Source: Candidatus Kapaibacterium sp.
Lineage (GTDB): Bacteria; Bacteroidota; Ignavibacteria; Kapaibacteriales; UBA7675
Length of the DNA: 55,253 nucleotides
Reading direction: 5' to 3'
NCBI GenBank assembly: GCA_028284775.1
Contig: JANQRB010000060.1
Coordinates: forward strand, 1-55,253
Position 1 is the stretch's first letter. Every line of letters starts with the position of its first letter. Both the position numbers and the translations under genes were made by a program. Below are positions 26,210-34,720 of the stretch, one piece after another. Below the pieces are notes generated by a model. The model was not told the origin of the DNA, ran no database searches, and worked only from the letters and a program-made list of their open reading frames with translations.

Positions 26210-28009
26210 ATGAATTCTCGCCATGCCGAGTTGGAGCGTGCGCTTGCCGCTGCCGTCGATGAGCCCGCACGCATCGATGCAATGCTGGATTTGGTCGATA
26301 GCCTTCGCAGCGACGACCCCGCGCGTGCGCTTACCCTATCCGAAGATGCCCTCAGCAGAGCGCAGCGTCTCAGCTTAACAGCAGCAATCGCACGCGGTGA
26401 ACGCAGCGTCGGCTTGTGTCATCAGACGCAGCAAGATGCCGACAAAGCCATGGACCACTACATGGCGGCGCTTCAGATCTTTCGCAATCTGCGCGACTTG
26501 CGCGGCGAAGCCAGCGTACTCAATGACATCGGTGTTGTTTACTACCGTCTCGGAGAATACGAAAAAGCCCTGGAGCACTATCTGGGCTGCTTTCGTCTGC
26601 AGGAGAAACTTGGCGACAAAAAGCTGCAGTCGCATTCCCTGAATAACATCGGCAACATCTATTATTCGCAGGGCGATTTTGTGCGCGCCTTGCGCTACTA
26701 CGAGCAGAGCCTCGCCATCGACGAAGAATGCGGGACACAGACCGATATTGCAGCAGCTTTGAACAATGTCGGTCTCGTTTATGGCCATTTGCATGACAAT
26801 CGACGCGCCGGTGAATTTCATCAGCGCAGCCTCGCGATCCGCCGGCATCTGGGCGACAGGGCGGGCATATCTCACTCGCTCAACAATATCGGCTATGCGC
26901 TGGCCTGTGAAGACAGATATGAGGAAGCGCTCGCAAGTTATGCCGCCAGCCTGACCATCCGCCGCGAATTGGGCGATCGCCCGGGACAGGCCAATACTCT
27001 CTATCTGATGGGATGTAGTTTGTTGTTTCTGAATCGCCCTCAGGATGCGATCTTGAAGCTCGACGAAGCTCTGACGCTGGCCGAAGACATGAAAAGCTGG
27101 CACAATGTCTTCGAGATCCGTCTGACTCTGTCGAAGGCACACAAAGCGATGGACAATTACCAGACTGCACTGGCGCATTATGAGGAGTTCTACAAGGCGC
27201 GCGTCAGAGTCTTTAATGACGAGTCCGATGCTCGCCTGCAACGATTGGTGGTGCAGCATCAGCTTGAACGCGCGCAGTATGAGAAGGAAGTATATCGTCT
27301 GAAGAGCGAAAAACTCGAGATGATCATCAAACGCAAGTCCGATGAATTGGCCGCTATGGCCCTGAGCCTGGTTCAAAAGTCGGAGCTGTTGGGATCATTC
27401 GAGAAACAGGTGCGCAATCTGTTACTTTCATCGAATGGACGGCAAGGGGAAGAGGCGGAAGCGCTTCTGACCGCCATCGGCGCCACCGGCCGCTCGACGC
27501 AGGATTGGGATCTGTTCGAACGCCAGCTCAACGAAACCCAGCATCACTTTATCCGGGCCCTGTCGACCCGTTTTACAAGCTTAACGACTACCGAAATACG
27601 CGTCTGCTCCCTGCTTAAGCTGGGACTAGCGTCAAAGGATATTGCCAGCCTGATGGGTGTCTCGGCGCGCGACATCGAAAGCCATCGTTACAAGGTTCGC
27701 AAAAAGCTGAATCTTCAGCGCGAGCAAAACCTGAGCTCCTTTCTGACGGCCTTTGATGCACGCGAAATCGAGAACAATCTCAAGCGCGAGGATTCCGGCT
27801 ATACCTCAACCCTGTCGGCGCGTTTTCCCGATCTGAGCGCCGCCGAACTTAAAGTGTGTTCCCTGCTCAAACTGGGTTTGAGCACGAAGGACATCGCCTC
27901 GACCCTGACCCTGTCGAGCCGCACCGTAGAACGCCATCGCCTAAACATTCGCAAGAAACTACGTTTGGCGAAGGCCGCAAAGTTGACGACTTTTCTTGCC
28001 TCCGTCTGA
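26210..28009 (+). CDS. TPR protein with two tandem LuxR-type HTH domains
   Basis: 599 residues from ATG 26210 (a GTG at 26171 is in frame but less likely). Seven or so TPR units (about 60-345; typical NNIGNIYYSQGDFVRALRYY) are followed by a coiled coil (about 345-400; LERAQYEKEVYRLKSEKLEM). The C-terminus holds two LuxR/GerE-type domains in a row: EIRVCSLLKLGLASKDIAS with SARDIESHRYKVRKKLNL (about 448-518), and ELKVCSLLKLGLSTKDIAS with SSRTVERHRLNIRKKLRL (about 534-599). They are clearly duplicated. Single-HTH TPR regulators of this build are common in Bacteroidota; two in tandem is unusual. It lacks a membrane segment, so it is cytoplasmic. Confidence 0.9.
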   Translation: MNSRHAELERALAAAVDEPARIDAMLDLVDSLRSDDPARALTLSEDALSRAQRLSLTAAIARGERSVGLCHQTQQDADKAMDHYMAALQIFRNLRDLRGEASVLNDIGVVYYRLGEYEKALEHYLGCFRLQEKLGDKKLQSHSLNNIGNIYYSQGDFVRALRYYEQSLAIDEECGTQTDIAAALNNVGLVYGHLHDNRRAGEFHQRSLAIRRHLGDRAGISHSLNNIGYALACEDRYEEALASYAASLTIRRELGDRPGQANTLYLMGCSLLFLNRPQDAILKLDEALTLAEDMKSWHNVFEIRLTLSKAHKAMDNYQTALAHYEEFYKARVRVFNDESDARLQRLVVQHQLERAQYEKEVYRLKSEKLEMIIKRKSDELAAMALSLVQKSELLGSFEKQVRNLLLSSNGRQGEEAEALLTAIGATGRSTQDWDLFERQLNETQHHFIRALSTRFTSLTTTEIRVCSLLKLGLASKDIASLMGVSARDIESHRYKVRKKLNLQREQNLSSFLTAFDAREIENNLKREDSGYTSTLSARFPDLSAAELKVCSLLKLGLSTKDIASTLTLSSRTVERHRLNIRKKLRLAKAAKLTTFLASV

Positions 28010-28018
28010 AAAATGAGA

Positions 28019-28053
28019 GACCCGGCGCGCCTCTCGCGAAGTGCTGCCGGGTC
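28019..28053. terminator. hairpin between convergent genes
   Basis: GACCCGGC (28019-28026) pairs with GCCGGGTC (28046-28053) just after the tandem-LuxR gene and just before the end of the convergent T9SS gene. There is no T-run, so it is a weak candidate for a shared terminator. Confidence 0.4.
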
Positions 28054-28083
28054 CCAGGGTGGCATTGAAACTGCCTCTATTTG

Positions 28084-31000
28084 TTATTCTACGACAACAA
28101 AGCGGCGATTCTGCCAGCGATCACCGACCCGCAGATGATAATAGTATACGCCGGGCGTCAGAGAGCGCACATCCTGCGTAATTTTATGCATGCCGGCATT
28201 CTGGCGCTGATCGACCAGCGTACGAAGCTTCCGGCCCATCTGGTCATAGACACTCAGTACGACAAGGGCTTGCTCGCTCAGCTCGTATTCCAGCGTCGAG
28301 CGCGCCTGCGCCGGGTTGGGGTATTCGCGGATAATGAGGTCTGTGACTTCAGTCGTTCCGTCCCCGGCAATGATACTGGCTTCCGTGACGACCTGGATTG
28401 TCAGGCTGGCATTTGCGATGGCCCCGTTGATATCCATCGCTTCGACCGTTGCCGTAAAGCTGCCCTGCATTGTTGGAATACCCGATGCTTCGCCGGTTCC
28501 CGGGTCGACGCTGATACCCGGCGGCAGACTCCCGCCCGTGACGCTGAAGCCGATCGGATTACTGCCGCCGCTTACTGTGGCGGTCGACGAATTAAAGACA
28601 TTGATCAGGAATTCGTTGCTTGGCGCATAGGCCAGGCCAAGTGCCGGGTTCACCAAAAATTCAATTGACGCGTTTCCGATATCGCCGTTGGCGTCTATGG
28701 CCTCGATCGTCACCATCCTAAAACCGCTGGCATCCGTCGGACTGCCGGTAATCGTGCCACCGGCAGCATCGAGTACGAGACCGTCGGGGAGCGGCTCGGA
28801 ACCGGCCGCGACACTGTATTCAAAAGGCGGTACGCCGCCGCTGACATCGGGTACGACCGCAAAATCGGGCTGATTCTGCGTTAACTCGATATAGGCGGGG
28901 TATTCAAGTACTATGGGTGTCGGCACCAGACTCGGCTGAATAGTCAGGGTCACCGTGGCGGGATCCAGCGCGTTGCCGAGATCCGACACGAGGAAATCCT
29001 CCGTGATGGGGTTGGGGCTTGCGTTTTCAAATGCAACGCTAAGATTGCCGTTAAACGTCAGCGCCGAAATAAATCCTTCGCTGCTGCCATTCACCAGGAT
29101 AAGATCCGGATTGTTCCAGCTCAGCTCAAAGACTACCGGATCGTTGGCGATCGTCGGAGCTCCATTGATATCCTGCAACCCGACAGTGATATCGATGATG
29201 TCACCGCTCATGACCTCATGTCCGGGCTGAACATCCACAATACTCAGGCCCACCGCCTCGGGTTCGCATTCGTCCGGAATACCGTTGTCGTTAACATCGG
29301 GCGACGAGCCGTCCACAATATCAAACTCGTCCAGGATCCCGTTGCCGTTGCAGTCTTCCGGACCTTCGGTAACGATTTCCAGAGTGCCAGGGGATTCAAC
29401 ACTTTCGATGAGTTCCAGGCCCTTGGGGCAAACAGTTCCCGGATCGGCGATGATTGCTACGTCTGTGGCGCTCTGAAATACCACAACGCTCTGCGTGTTT
29501 TTCGAAGTGACATTGATAGTTTCGTTTATGCCGTCGTCGTGGTTTACCAGGATGCCCTGCGGACCGTCGAGGTCCGGATGGGTCAGCGTATGCGAAAAGC
29601 TGTAATCCGAATCGAAAACAAAGACGGCATCATTGTCAAAGCTCGAAACGTAAACAAATCCATCGCTGCTGACAGCGATCCCCGACGGATGCACCAGTCC
29701 CGGATAGTCAATTTGAGTTATGAGCCCGCCGTCACGGTCGAAAACGAGCACATTGTTTGCATTGTAGTTACAAACAAAAACTCTAAACTGTTCGTCAGGC
29801 GCGCCGTGTTCCGCAAAGCGGCCGTCGCCTGCGATCAGAACGTCGGTCGGTCCATCGAGCCGGGGATGAGCGAAGCTGCGCAGTAAGCTACCGTCTTCGC
29901 TGTCGAAGACCAGGATCAGGTTATTGTTATTACTTGCCACGTAAAGTTCAGCCATCCAGAAGTCATGGCTGACGCCGCGCGGGCCTTGCAATTGAGGATG
30001 GCGAATTCTGCCCATCCATTGCTGTGTAGCCGCATCGCGTTTTTCAATCGTGTTTTTGTTTTCTTCAGCAATGTAGAGGATGCCGTCGGGCGGCAGGTCG
30101 AGAAAGCTCGGGCGGCTGTCGGGATCGCCGGGATAATTTTCGAAGGCCAGCTCCAGGTTATTGTCTTCATCGAAATATTGTACCGAAGGGTCGGGATTGG
30201 TAACCACTTTGCGTTTCCGATTGGCGCCGGTACCTGTCTCGACGGCTACTTCCGTCGTTTGCGGGCCGGACTTGACCGAGCGGTCCGCGACTTTCAACAC
30301 CTGCTCGATTGTAAAACACATCCAGGCTTTTTTGCCATCGGGCTGATCGTAACCCTGGTACAGGCGAGCAACGATTTTAAGGCAAGGGCCGGCCGGATCG
30401 GGCGTGCCGTCTTCTTTGGTTCGTGTTCGACTCACATACTGCACAGCGCGTCGGCAGGCTTCGTTTCGTTTGCCGTTTGGTCCCGGCTGATCGCAAATCA
30501 CTTCATTTTCCTTCTTGATGCCTTCGGCATGCGCCGGTCCGAAGGTTGTACCATTTTTAACGGCGTGATAAACTTCCCAGATTTCGTGCATCAGCTTAGC
30601 CCACAAAGTGCTGACCTGACTGCTCGAAAAAGGAATTTTTTCGATGTCGTCGAGGTCGATAGTCTGGGTGCCGGTACTCTTACCCCCTGCTCCTTTGTTA
30701 AATCCGCCGTTAAAGATCTTCGGGACATTGCGCCCTACTTCGATCGTCACCGACGTCCCGCTATTGATTACTGTTCGGAGGTTTTCAGCAAACTTGTTGT
30801 CGCCGCCGGCGGGCGCAGCTCCGATCGTCAGGCAGCCATTTGCGTCGATGTCGACGGGTGTTTTACCCGCGCAGCGTTTTAAATGCTTCACGAAAGTCTT
30901 AACCTGGGCGGCATTGCCTTTAGTGGCATGCGCTTTCACCTTAACTTTGGCGTGCAGCGCCGGTGCTGAAGCTCCGGCGCAGAGCAGCAATGCCGCTACC

Positions 31001-31128
31001 GTCAGCAAAAACAAACTCTTGACAAGCCGCCGACATTCACATTGAACTTTCAGTCTGTGGCTTGCCGATCCGCCGGCATCAGCACATGTCGGTGTATTTT
31101 CATAAAATGAAGGAAGAGAAAAGCTCAT
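28084..31128 (-). CDS. large T9SS-exported protein with HExxExxH segment, NHL-type propeller and Ig-like domains
   Basis: About 1014 residues from ATG 31128 (GAGGA 8 nt upstream). The hydrophobic signal core (LVKSLFLLTVAALLLCAGAS) starts only at about residue 35, so the n-region is unusually long. Residues about 60-300 contain LMHEIWEVYHAVKNGT (HExxExxH at about 181-188), then GPAHAEGIKKENEV; this resembles M91/NleD-like zinc proteases but with Glu where the second metal His is expected. A six-bladed NHL-like propeller follows (about 310-600), then Ca-binding-like repeats (DCNGNGILDEFDI, DVNDNGIPDECE), two cadherin/He_PIG Ig-like domains (GGVPPFEYSVAAG; GGSLPPGISVDPG) and a T9SS sorting domain (EYPNPAQARSTLEYELSEQA ... 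RRFVVVE). Activity is uncertain. Confidence 0.85.
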   Translation of the reverse strand: MSFSLPSFYENTPTCADAGGSASHRLKVQCECRRLVKSLFLLTVAALLLCAGASAPALHAKVKVKAHATKGNAAQVKTFVKHLKRCAGKTPVDIDANGCLTIGAAPAGGDNKFAENLRTVINSGTSVTIEVGRNVPKIFNGGFNKGAGGKSTGTQTIDLDDIEKIPFSSSQVSTLWAKLMHEIWEVYHAVKNGTTFGPAHAEGIKKENEVICDQPGPNGKRNEACRRAVQYVSRTRTKEDGTPDPAGPCLKIVARLYQGYDQPDGKKAWMCFTIEQVLKVADRSVKSGPQTTEVAVETGTGANRKRKVVTNPDPSVQYFDEDNNLELAFENYPGDPDSRPSFLDLPPDGILYIAEENKNTIEKRDAATQQWMGRIRHPQLQGPRGVSHDFWMAELYVASNNNNLILVFDSEDGSLLRSFAHPRLDGPTDVLIAGDGRFAEHGAPDEQFRVFVCNYNANNVLVFDRDGGLITQIDYPGLVHPSGIAVSSDGFVYVSSFDNDAVFVFDSDYSFSHTLTHPDLDGPQGILVNHDDGINETINVTSKNTQSVVVFQSATDVAIIADPGTVCPKGLELIESVESPGTLEIVTEGPEDCNGNGILDEFDIVDGSSPDVNDNGIPDECEPEAVGLSIVDVQPGHEVMSGDIIDITVGLQDINGAPTIANDPVVFELSWNNPDLILVNGSSEGFISALTFNGNLSVAFENASPNPITEDFLVSDLGNALDPATVTLTIQPSLVPTPIVLEYPAYIELTQNQPDFAVVPDVSGGVPPFEYSVAAGSEPLPDGLVLDAAGGTITGSPTDASGFRMVTIEAIDANGDIGNASIEFLVNPALGLAYAPSNEFLINVFNSSTATVSGGSNPIGFSVTGGSLPPGISVDPGTGEASGIPTMQGSFTATVEAMDINGAIANASLTIQVVTEASIIAGDGTTEVTDLIIREYPNPAQARSTLEYELSEQALVVLSVYDQMGRKLRTLVDQRQNAGMHKITQDVRSLTPGVYYYHLRVGDRWQNRRFVVVE

Positions 31129-31611
31129 GAGAGTCCTCACTGAAAATGTGACCAGGAAGAATTAGGGGCAGTGACTAGCGCTGTGCAGTTCTGGCAAAAC
31201 AGTGCATTTTCACGTACGGGTTTTTGTGTTTGAAGCGGGTGAATTCACAATAACGCACGTGCACCGCTGGTGTACTGCAACAGCTCTTCGAAGCGTCGGG
31301 GGCAGTGGTATTGAGAGGCAGTGTGCCGGCATGGGAAACCGGCTGTTCCGGACGCGGGCGGAATCTAGGAAGAATTTTTGTGATTGACAACTTCGGATGG
31401 CAGCTTGATGGTCGACACTGCCGCCGCATAACATTCCATGCGATGCTTCGATTCGATCAATCTTGGCCTCCCAAGGCGACAACAGACTGCAATGCAATGA
31501 ATATATAGCAAAAGAAAGGCCGCAAAACACTCGGTCTTGCCGTGTTGTGGTCCGAAACAATTCAAGCAGATACCGGGTAACCAGGATAACTAAAGTGAAT
31601 CGCGGCAGACC
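31129..31611. other. 0.48-kb intergenic region
   Basis: Between two minus-strand genes. It should hold the promoter of the large T9SS protein gene. I see no gene, hairpin or clear promoter motif in it. Confidence 0.4.
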
Positions 31612-32439
31612 CTAGAGATCGCGCGACAATTCCTCCAGCCGGCTGCGTTCACTGCGGTTGAGGCTTTGCATTCCTTTGGTGTTTACCTTTTCAAGCAGGG
31701 CGTTAAGTTCGTCTTCCCGGCTTCGGTGCTGCTTAACTTTCTGCTGCTCGCGCATGGACTGAAACTGCTTGCGGGCATAGTTGTCGATCAGGCGAAATTC
31801 GGGACGGCTAATAAGAAGATAGAGAAAGACAACCGAGGGTATGAGCAGGAGCAGGACAATCCAGTAGTTGTGAAGCAATATCGCCGGCTGAAGCAGTATT
31901 GCCAGTAGAATGCCGGCAATCGCACCGCCGAAGTGCGATTCATGCCCCTGATTGCCGAAACGCGTTTTGATGCCGTACATCGAAAAACCGAGATAGGCCA
32001 GGCCGAAGAGCCATGAGGGAATGCCGATGGGCAAAAACAAGAGGCCGATGCTGCCGTGCGGGTTGATCACGACGGTTGCGAATACGAGACCGTTGACCGC
32101 GCCGGAAGCGCCCAGAGACCGGTAGTCTCCATGCTGGCGGTGCACGTAGAGGGCAAAGAGCTTTCCGGCCAGCATACTGCCGAAATACAAGAACAGCAGA
32201 AGCAGCGGACCGAACACGATACTGATGAATTCGCTGAAGAAAAAGAGCACCATCATGTTAAAAATGAGGTGCATCCAATCGGCATGCAGCAAGCCGGATG
32301 TCAGCAGACGGTAATATTGTTTATCAGCCAGTATCCGATCGACGTCGAAAACGTGTTGCTCGTAAAAGTCGCGGTTCGTGAAGCCGCGGTAAGAAAAAAG
32401 CACCGTTACCGCGATGAGGCAGATTGTGAGAATATCCAT
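31612..32439 (-). CDS. rhomboid family intramembrane serine protease
   Basis: 275 residues from ATG 32439, which has AAGGAAG upstream; an upstream open frame to 32655 lacks family resemblance. Six membrane helices. The rhomboid signature is complete: HLIFN (57-61), catalytic Ser112 in SLGASGAVNG and catalytic His169 in GHESHFGGAIAG. The C-terminal ~45 residues form a soluble charged tail (SREDELNALLEKVNTKGMQS then LNRSERSRLEELSRDL) of the kind often found on Bacteroidota rhomboids. It cleaves membrane proteins within or near the bilayer; substrate unknown. It stands alone, followed by a gap. Confidence 0.93.
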   Translation of the reverse strand: MDILTICLIAVTVLFSYRGFTNRDFYEQHVFDVDRILADKQYYRLLTSGLLHADWMHLIFNMMVLFFFSEFISIVFGPLLLLFLYFGSMLAGKLFALYVHRQHGDYRSLGASGAVNGLVFATVVINPHGSIGLLFLPIGIPSWLFGLAYLGFSMYGIKTRFGNQGHESHFGGAIAGILLAILLQPAILLHNYWIVLLLLIPSVVFLYLLISRPEFRLIDNYARKQFQSMREQQKVKQHRSREDELNALLEKVNTKGMQSLNRSERSRLEELSRDL

Positions 32440-32757
32440 CGAAGGCTTCCTTGCAGATAGTGTCCGCGCTGATAGTAAGGGCGTCGGGCAGCGTGCGCCT
32501 CTTGCCAGGATCGTCGCAGAGGAGGTTTCCTCCGCGGGAAAGGGCGTCCTGGCGCGCATCGCCCATAGCGAATTATCACGTACAGCGGCGCAGGGAATTG
32601 TTGGCGCTTCGAGCGGGAGTGATTTCATCCCGACCGGCGCAGATCGATAGGGCAAAGTATTGGAACATACTGGCGGGATATCGCTACTCGCCCGGGGCTT
32701 ACTCCTGACATCCCCGGAGCCACTATGATGCCGGAAGCGAATTGCCTCTGGCGTCCT
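32440..32757. other. 0.32-kb intergenic region
   Basis: It holds the upstream region of the rhomboid gene and the tail of the pseudogene region. I see nothing else. Confidence 0.4.
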
Positions 32758-33705
32758 TTATTTGCGGTGGAAACGAATCCTACTCTGCTGGCCGGCCGTG
32801 TCCTCGAGATGCAGCCTATAAGATTCGAGGTGGCAGCCTTCTAAGCTCAATGGCTATACTGTGTTCTCCGCTAGGATGCGGCGCTGCCGGTGACATCCGT
32901 CGGATTAGCCGCCCCCTGCTGTCGGTAAGCGTCAGCACCGTCGGCAGTTGCAGATTAAAGCGAATCATCGATGTCGCCCGCAGGGGATTAGGATGAAGAA
33001 ACAGGTCGAACACCGGCAGTGAAATCCAGTCGGACCGCAAGCCTACAAATCCGCTGAGGTCAAAATACCAGCACAGAAGGCCGGTAAAATGGCGGCAGGC
33101 CATCATGTTGTTAAAATCGACAAGCACCCTGGATGCTGTGCTGTGACCGCGCAATTCGATCAGGACCGGAAAGCCAAGCGATTCTTCGCTCACGATTACT
33201 TCGTAATTACCGTCCGGAGCCTGCCAGGGCATGCTCTCGGACCGTGGAAAACAGTAGATCTTCTCCGCAAGGTTCCCCGTACGCTCACAATGCGAGGCTG
33301 GAACGCGCAATTCGGAAGCACGGAGAACCAGGTCATTCCCAAAGACTGCCAAAAACGGCAAGCGACAGTGGAATTATCGTAGTCATTCCAGAATACGCTG
33401 GACAGGAAGCCTGTATTCTGAAAATAGATGTTGCCGCCGGACGCGACATAGGCACTCAGCCACCTGTATTCGCTCGCGTCGAAGTCGGCAATTTGACAGA
33501 AAGGGGCGTCATAAGGCAGGACCGTCGAATCGATGCGGTCCGTTCTTGAGATTTCGATTGCGGCTAATGCCGGTAGAACCGAATCGAGTTACTTAAACTC
33601 ATTGCGGCCGTACTTTGTCAGTAATACGCGCTTTGTTTGTCCTAACGATGAAACGGCGCTCAGGACAACAGCCAGCAATAAGACAAAGGTCAATCTGCAG
33701 TACAT
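32758..33705 (-). pseudogene. broken T9SS-exported protein gene
   Basis: A strong ribosome site (AAGGGAGGT) precedes ATG 33705. The product begins with a signal peptide (CRLTFVLLLAVVLSAVSSLG) and then hits an in-frame TAA at codon 39 (33589-33591). Reading on in the same frame gives sensible protein (AFCQ-like: APFCQIADFDASEYRWLSAY, VASGGNIYFQNTGFLSS). The frame then shifts, and residues up to the T9SS domain (FDLFLHPNPLRATSMIRFNL, then LTLTDSRGRLIRRM) read from 33361 to 32816. Near 32816 one extra T breaks the ending; without it the protein would read IYRLHLEDTAGQQSRIRFHR-K and stop at 32758. So there is one nonsense and at least two frame lesions. The protein had a signal peptide, a middle domain I cannot name and a T9SS tail. 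Confidence 0.8.
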
Positions 33706-33727
33706 TGAAATACCTCCCTTAATATGG

Positions 33728-33956
33728 TCAAGAGTGTTTGTGCATAATTGCCTGATTGCGGTTTACCTGTTCGCCGCTCACCAGTTGCAGGCAGGCTTGG
33801 GAAGAGAGGACGGAAGGCCAGACGAGCAGGACCCACAACAGGCAAAGTGCTACGGCAGCAGACCGAAACCCATCCGCGGGTCTGCGTTAAATACGTGATC
33901 GCCAGGGAGCGCCCGTGCGGCAAAACATAATAGCATTTACGAAACTCTGTGTTCAT
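33728..33956 (-). pseudogene. small broken secreted-protein gene upstream of the pseudogene
   Basis: ATG 33956 has a clear ribosome site (CAGGAGA, spacing 7). The direct frame (88 residues, to 33690) is not protein-like after about 30 residues. The next frame contains a signal-peptide-like run (AAVALCLLWVLLVWPSVLSS), continues SQACLQLVSGEQVNRNQAIM and stops at 33728, just before the ribosome site of the pseudogene. One frame lesion between the start and this run would explain both. This is a low-confidence reconstruction; it could also be a genuine small ORF. Confidence 0.4.
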
Positions 33957-34720
33957 TTTTTGTCTCCTGAATTAAATGGTGTGTTGCATAGCGTTTCCGG
34001 CAGTCTTGGGATGCAGACTGCGGCGCTTTGCCCTGCAGGACTGAAGATTGACGCCTCGTGTTTAAGCTGAAGCGACATGACGAGACTGGCGGTCCGAATC
34101 TGCGCAATGGCTGCCGACATACTAAAGAGCTATGACGATATGCAGACGTTGAGGCCGGCTAGCTCCCCATATCCTGCGGGTTGCAACGGGGAGCAATGGT
34201 AGCAGGCGGCGCAATGACATGAGCCGTCTCAGAGTGCGATACGTAACAATGCCTGGCCGCTGTCCGGCGGCTAATAGTTAATTAATTAATGTACGTGCGA
34301 TTAAGTGCTTTTTCACAATCAGGCGCAGGAGTGAATTTAAACTGGGGGGCTAAAGTTTGCGCACGATTGCGATTTTGTGAGGCGAAATATACATGGCGCT
34401 GTTGCGATTTGCAAGTCAAAATTAACATTCCGAGAGTCGTCCGGGTCGCAAGCCCGGGCTCGTCCTTTATACTGTTGTCATACGGGCCGGAAGAAAGAAG
34501 TTCAGGCTGCGTGGGTATTCACATGAAGCGGATTGCAGGCCGAGCGCTTCAACATGAATCGCGATCCATTCCGATTATGTCGACAACTGTAGGCCTGAGC
34601 CTTCAGCGCCTTCTGTTCGGATCAGGGTACTTGTTGTCACTGTATACTTGGGACATTCATTGTATGTTTGCAGGGCTGCGTTCATATTTCGAATTTCTGT
34701 TATTATGCCGGCAGGGACCT
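33957..34720. other. 0.76-kb intergenic region before the hybrid kinase
   Basis: I see no gene. A 7-bp inverted repeat (GCTCCCC 34162-34168 / GGGGAGC 34188-34194) is present. The open frame of the kinase extends back into this region, but it has no signal or domain character there. It should hold promoters in both directions. Confidence 0.4.

Noticed and set aside
26375..27376. 333-aa open frame opposite the tandem-LuxR gene
   Set aside because: Mirrors the TPR repeats of the real gene in reverse; no ribosome site.
29965..30882. 305-aa plus-strand open frame inside the large T9SS gene
   Set aside because: Shadow; the minus-strand gene has a full set of recognisable domains.
34289..34720. 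N-terminal extension of the hybrid kinase
   Set aside because: The extra 144 residues are Cys/Arg-rich with no domain, and a ribosome site precedes the ATG at 34721.
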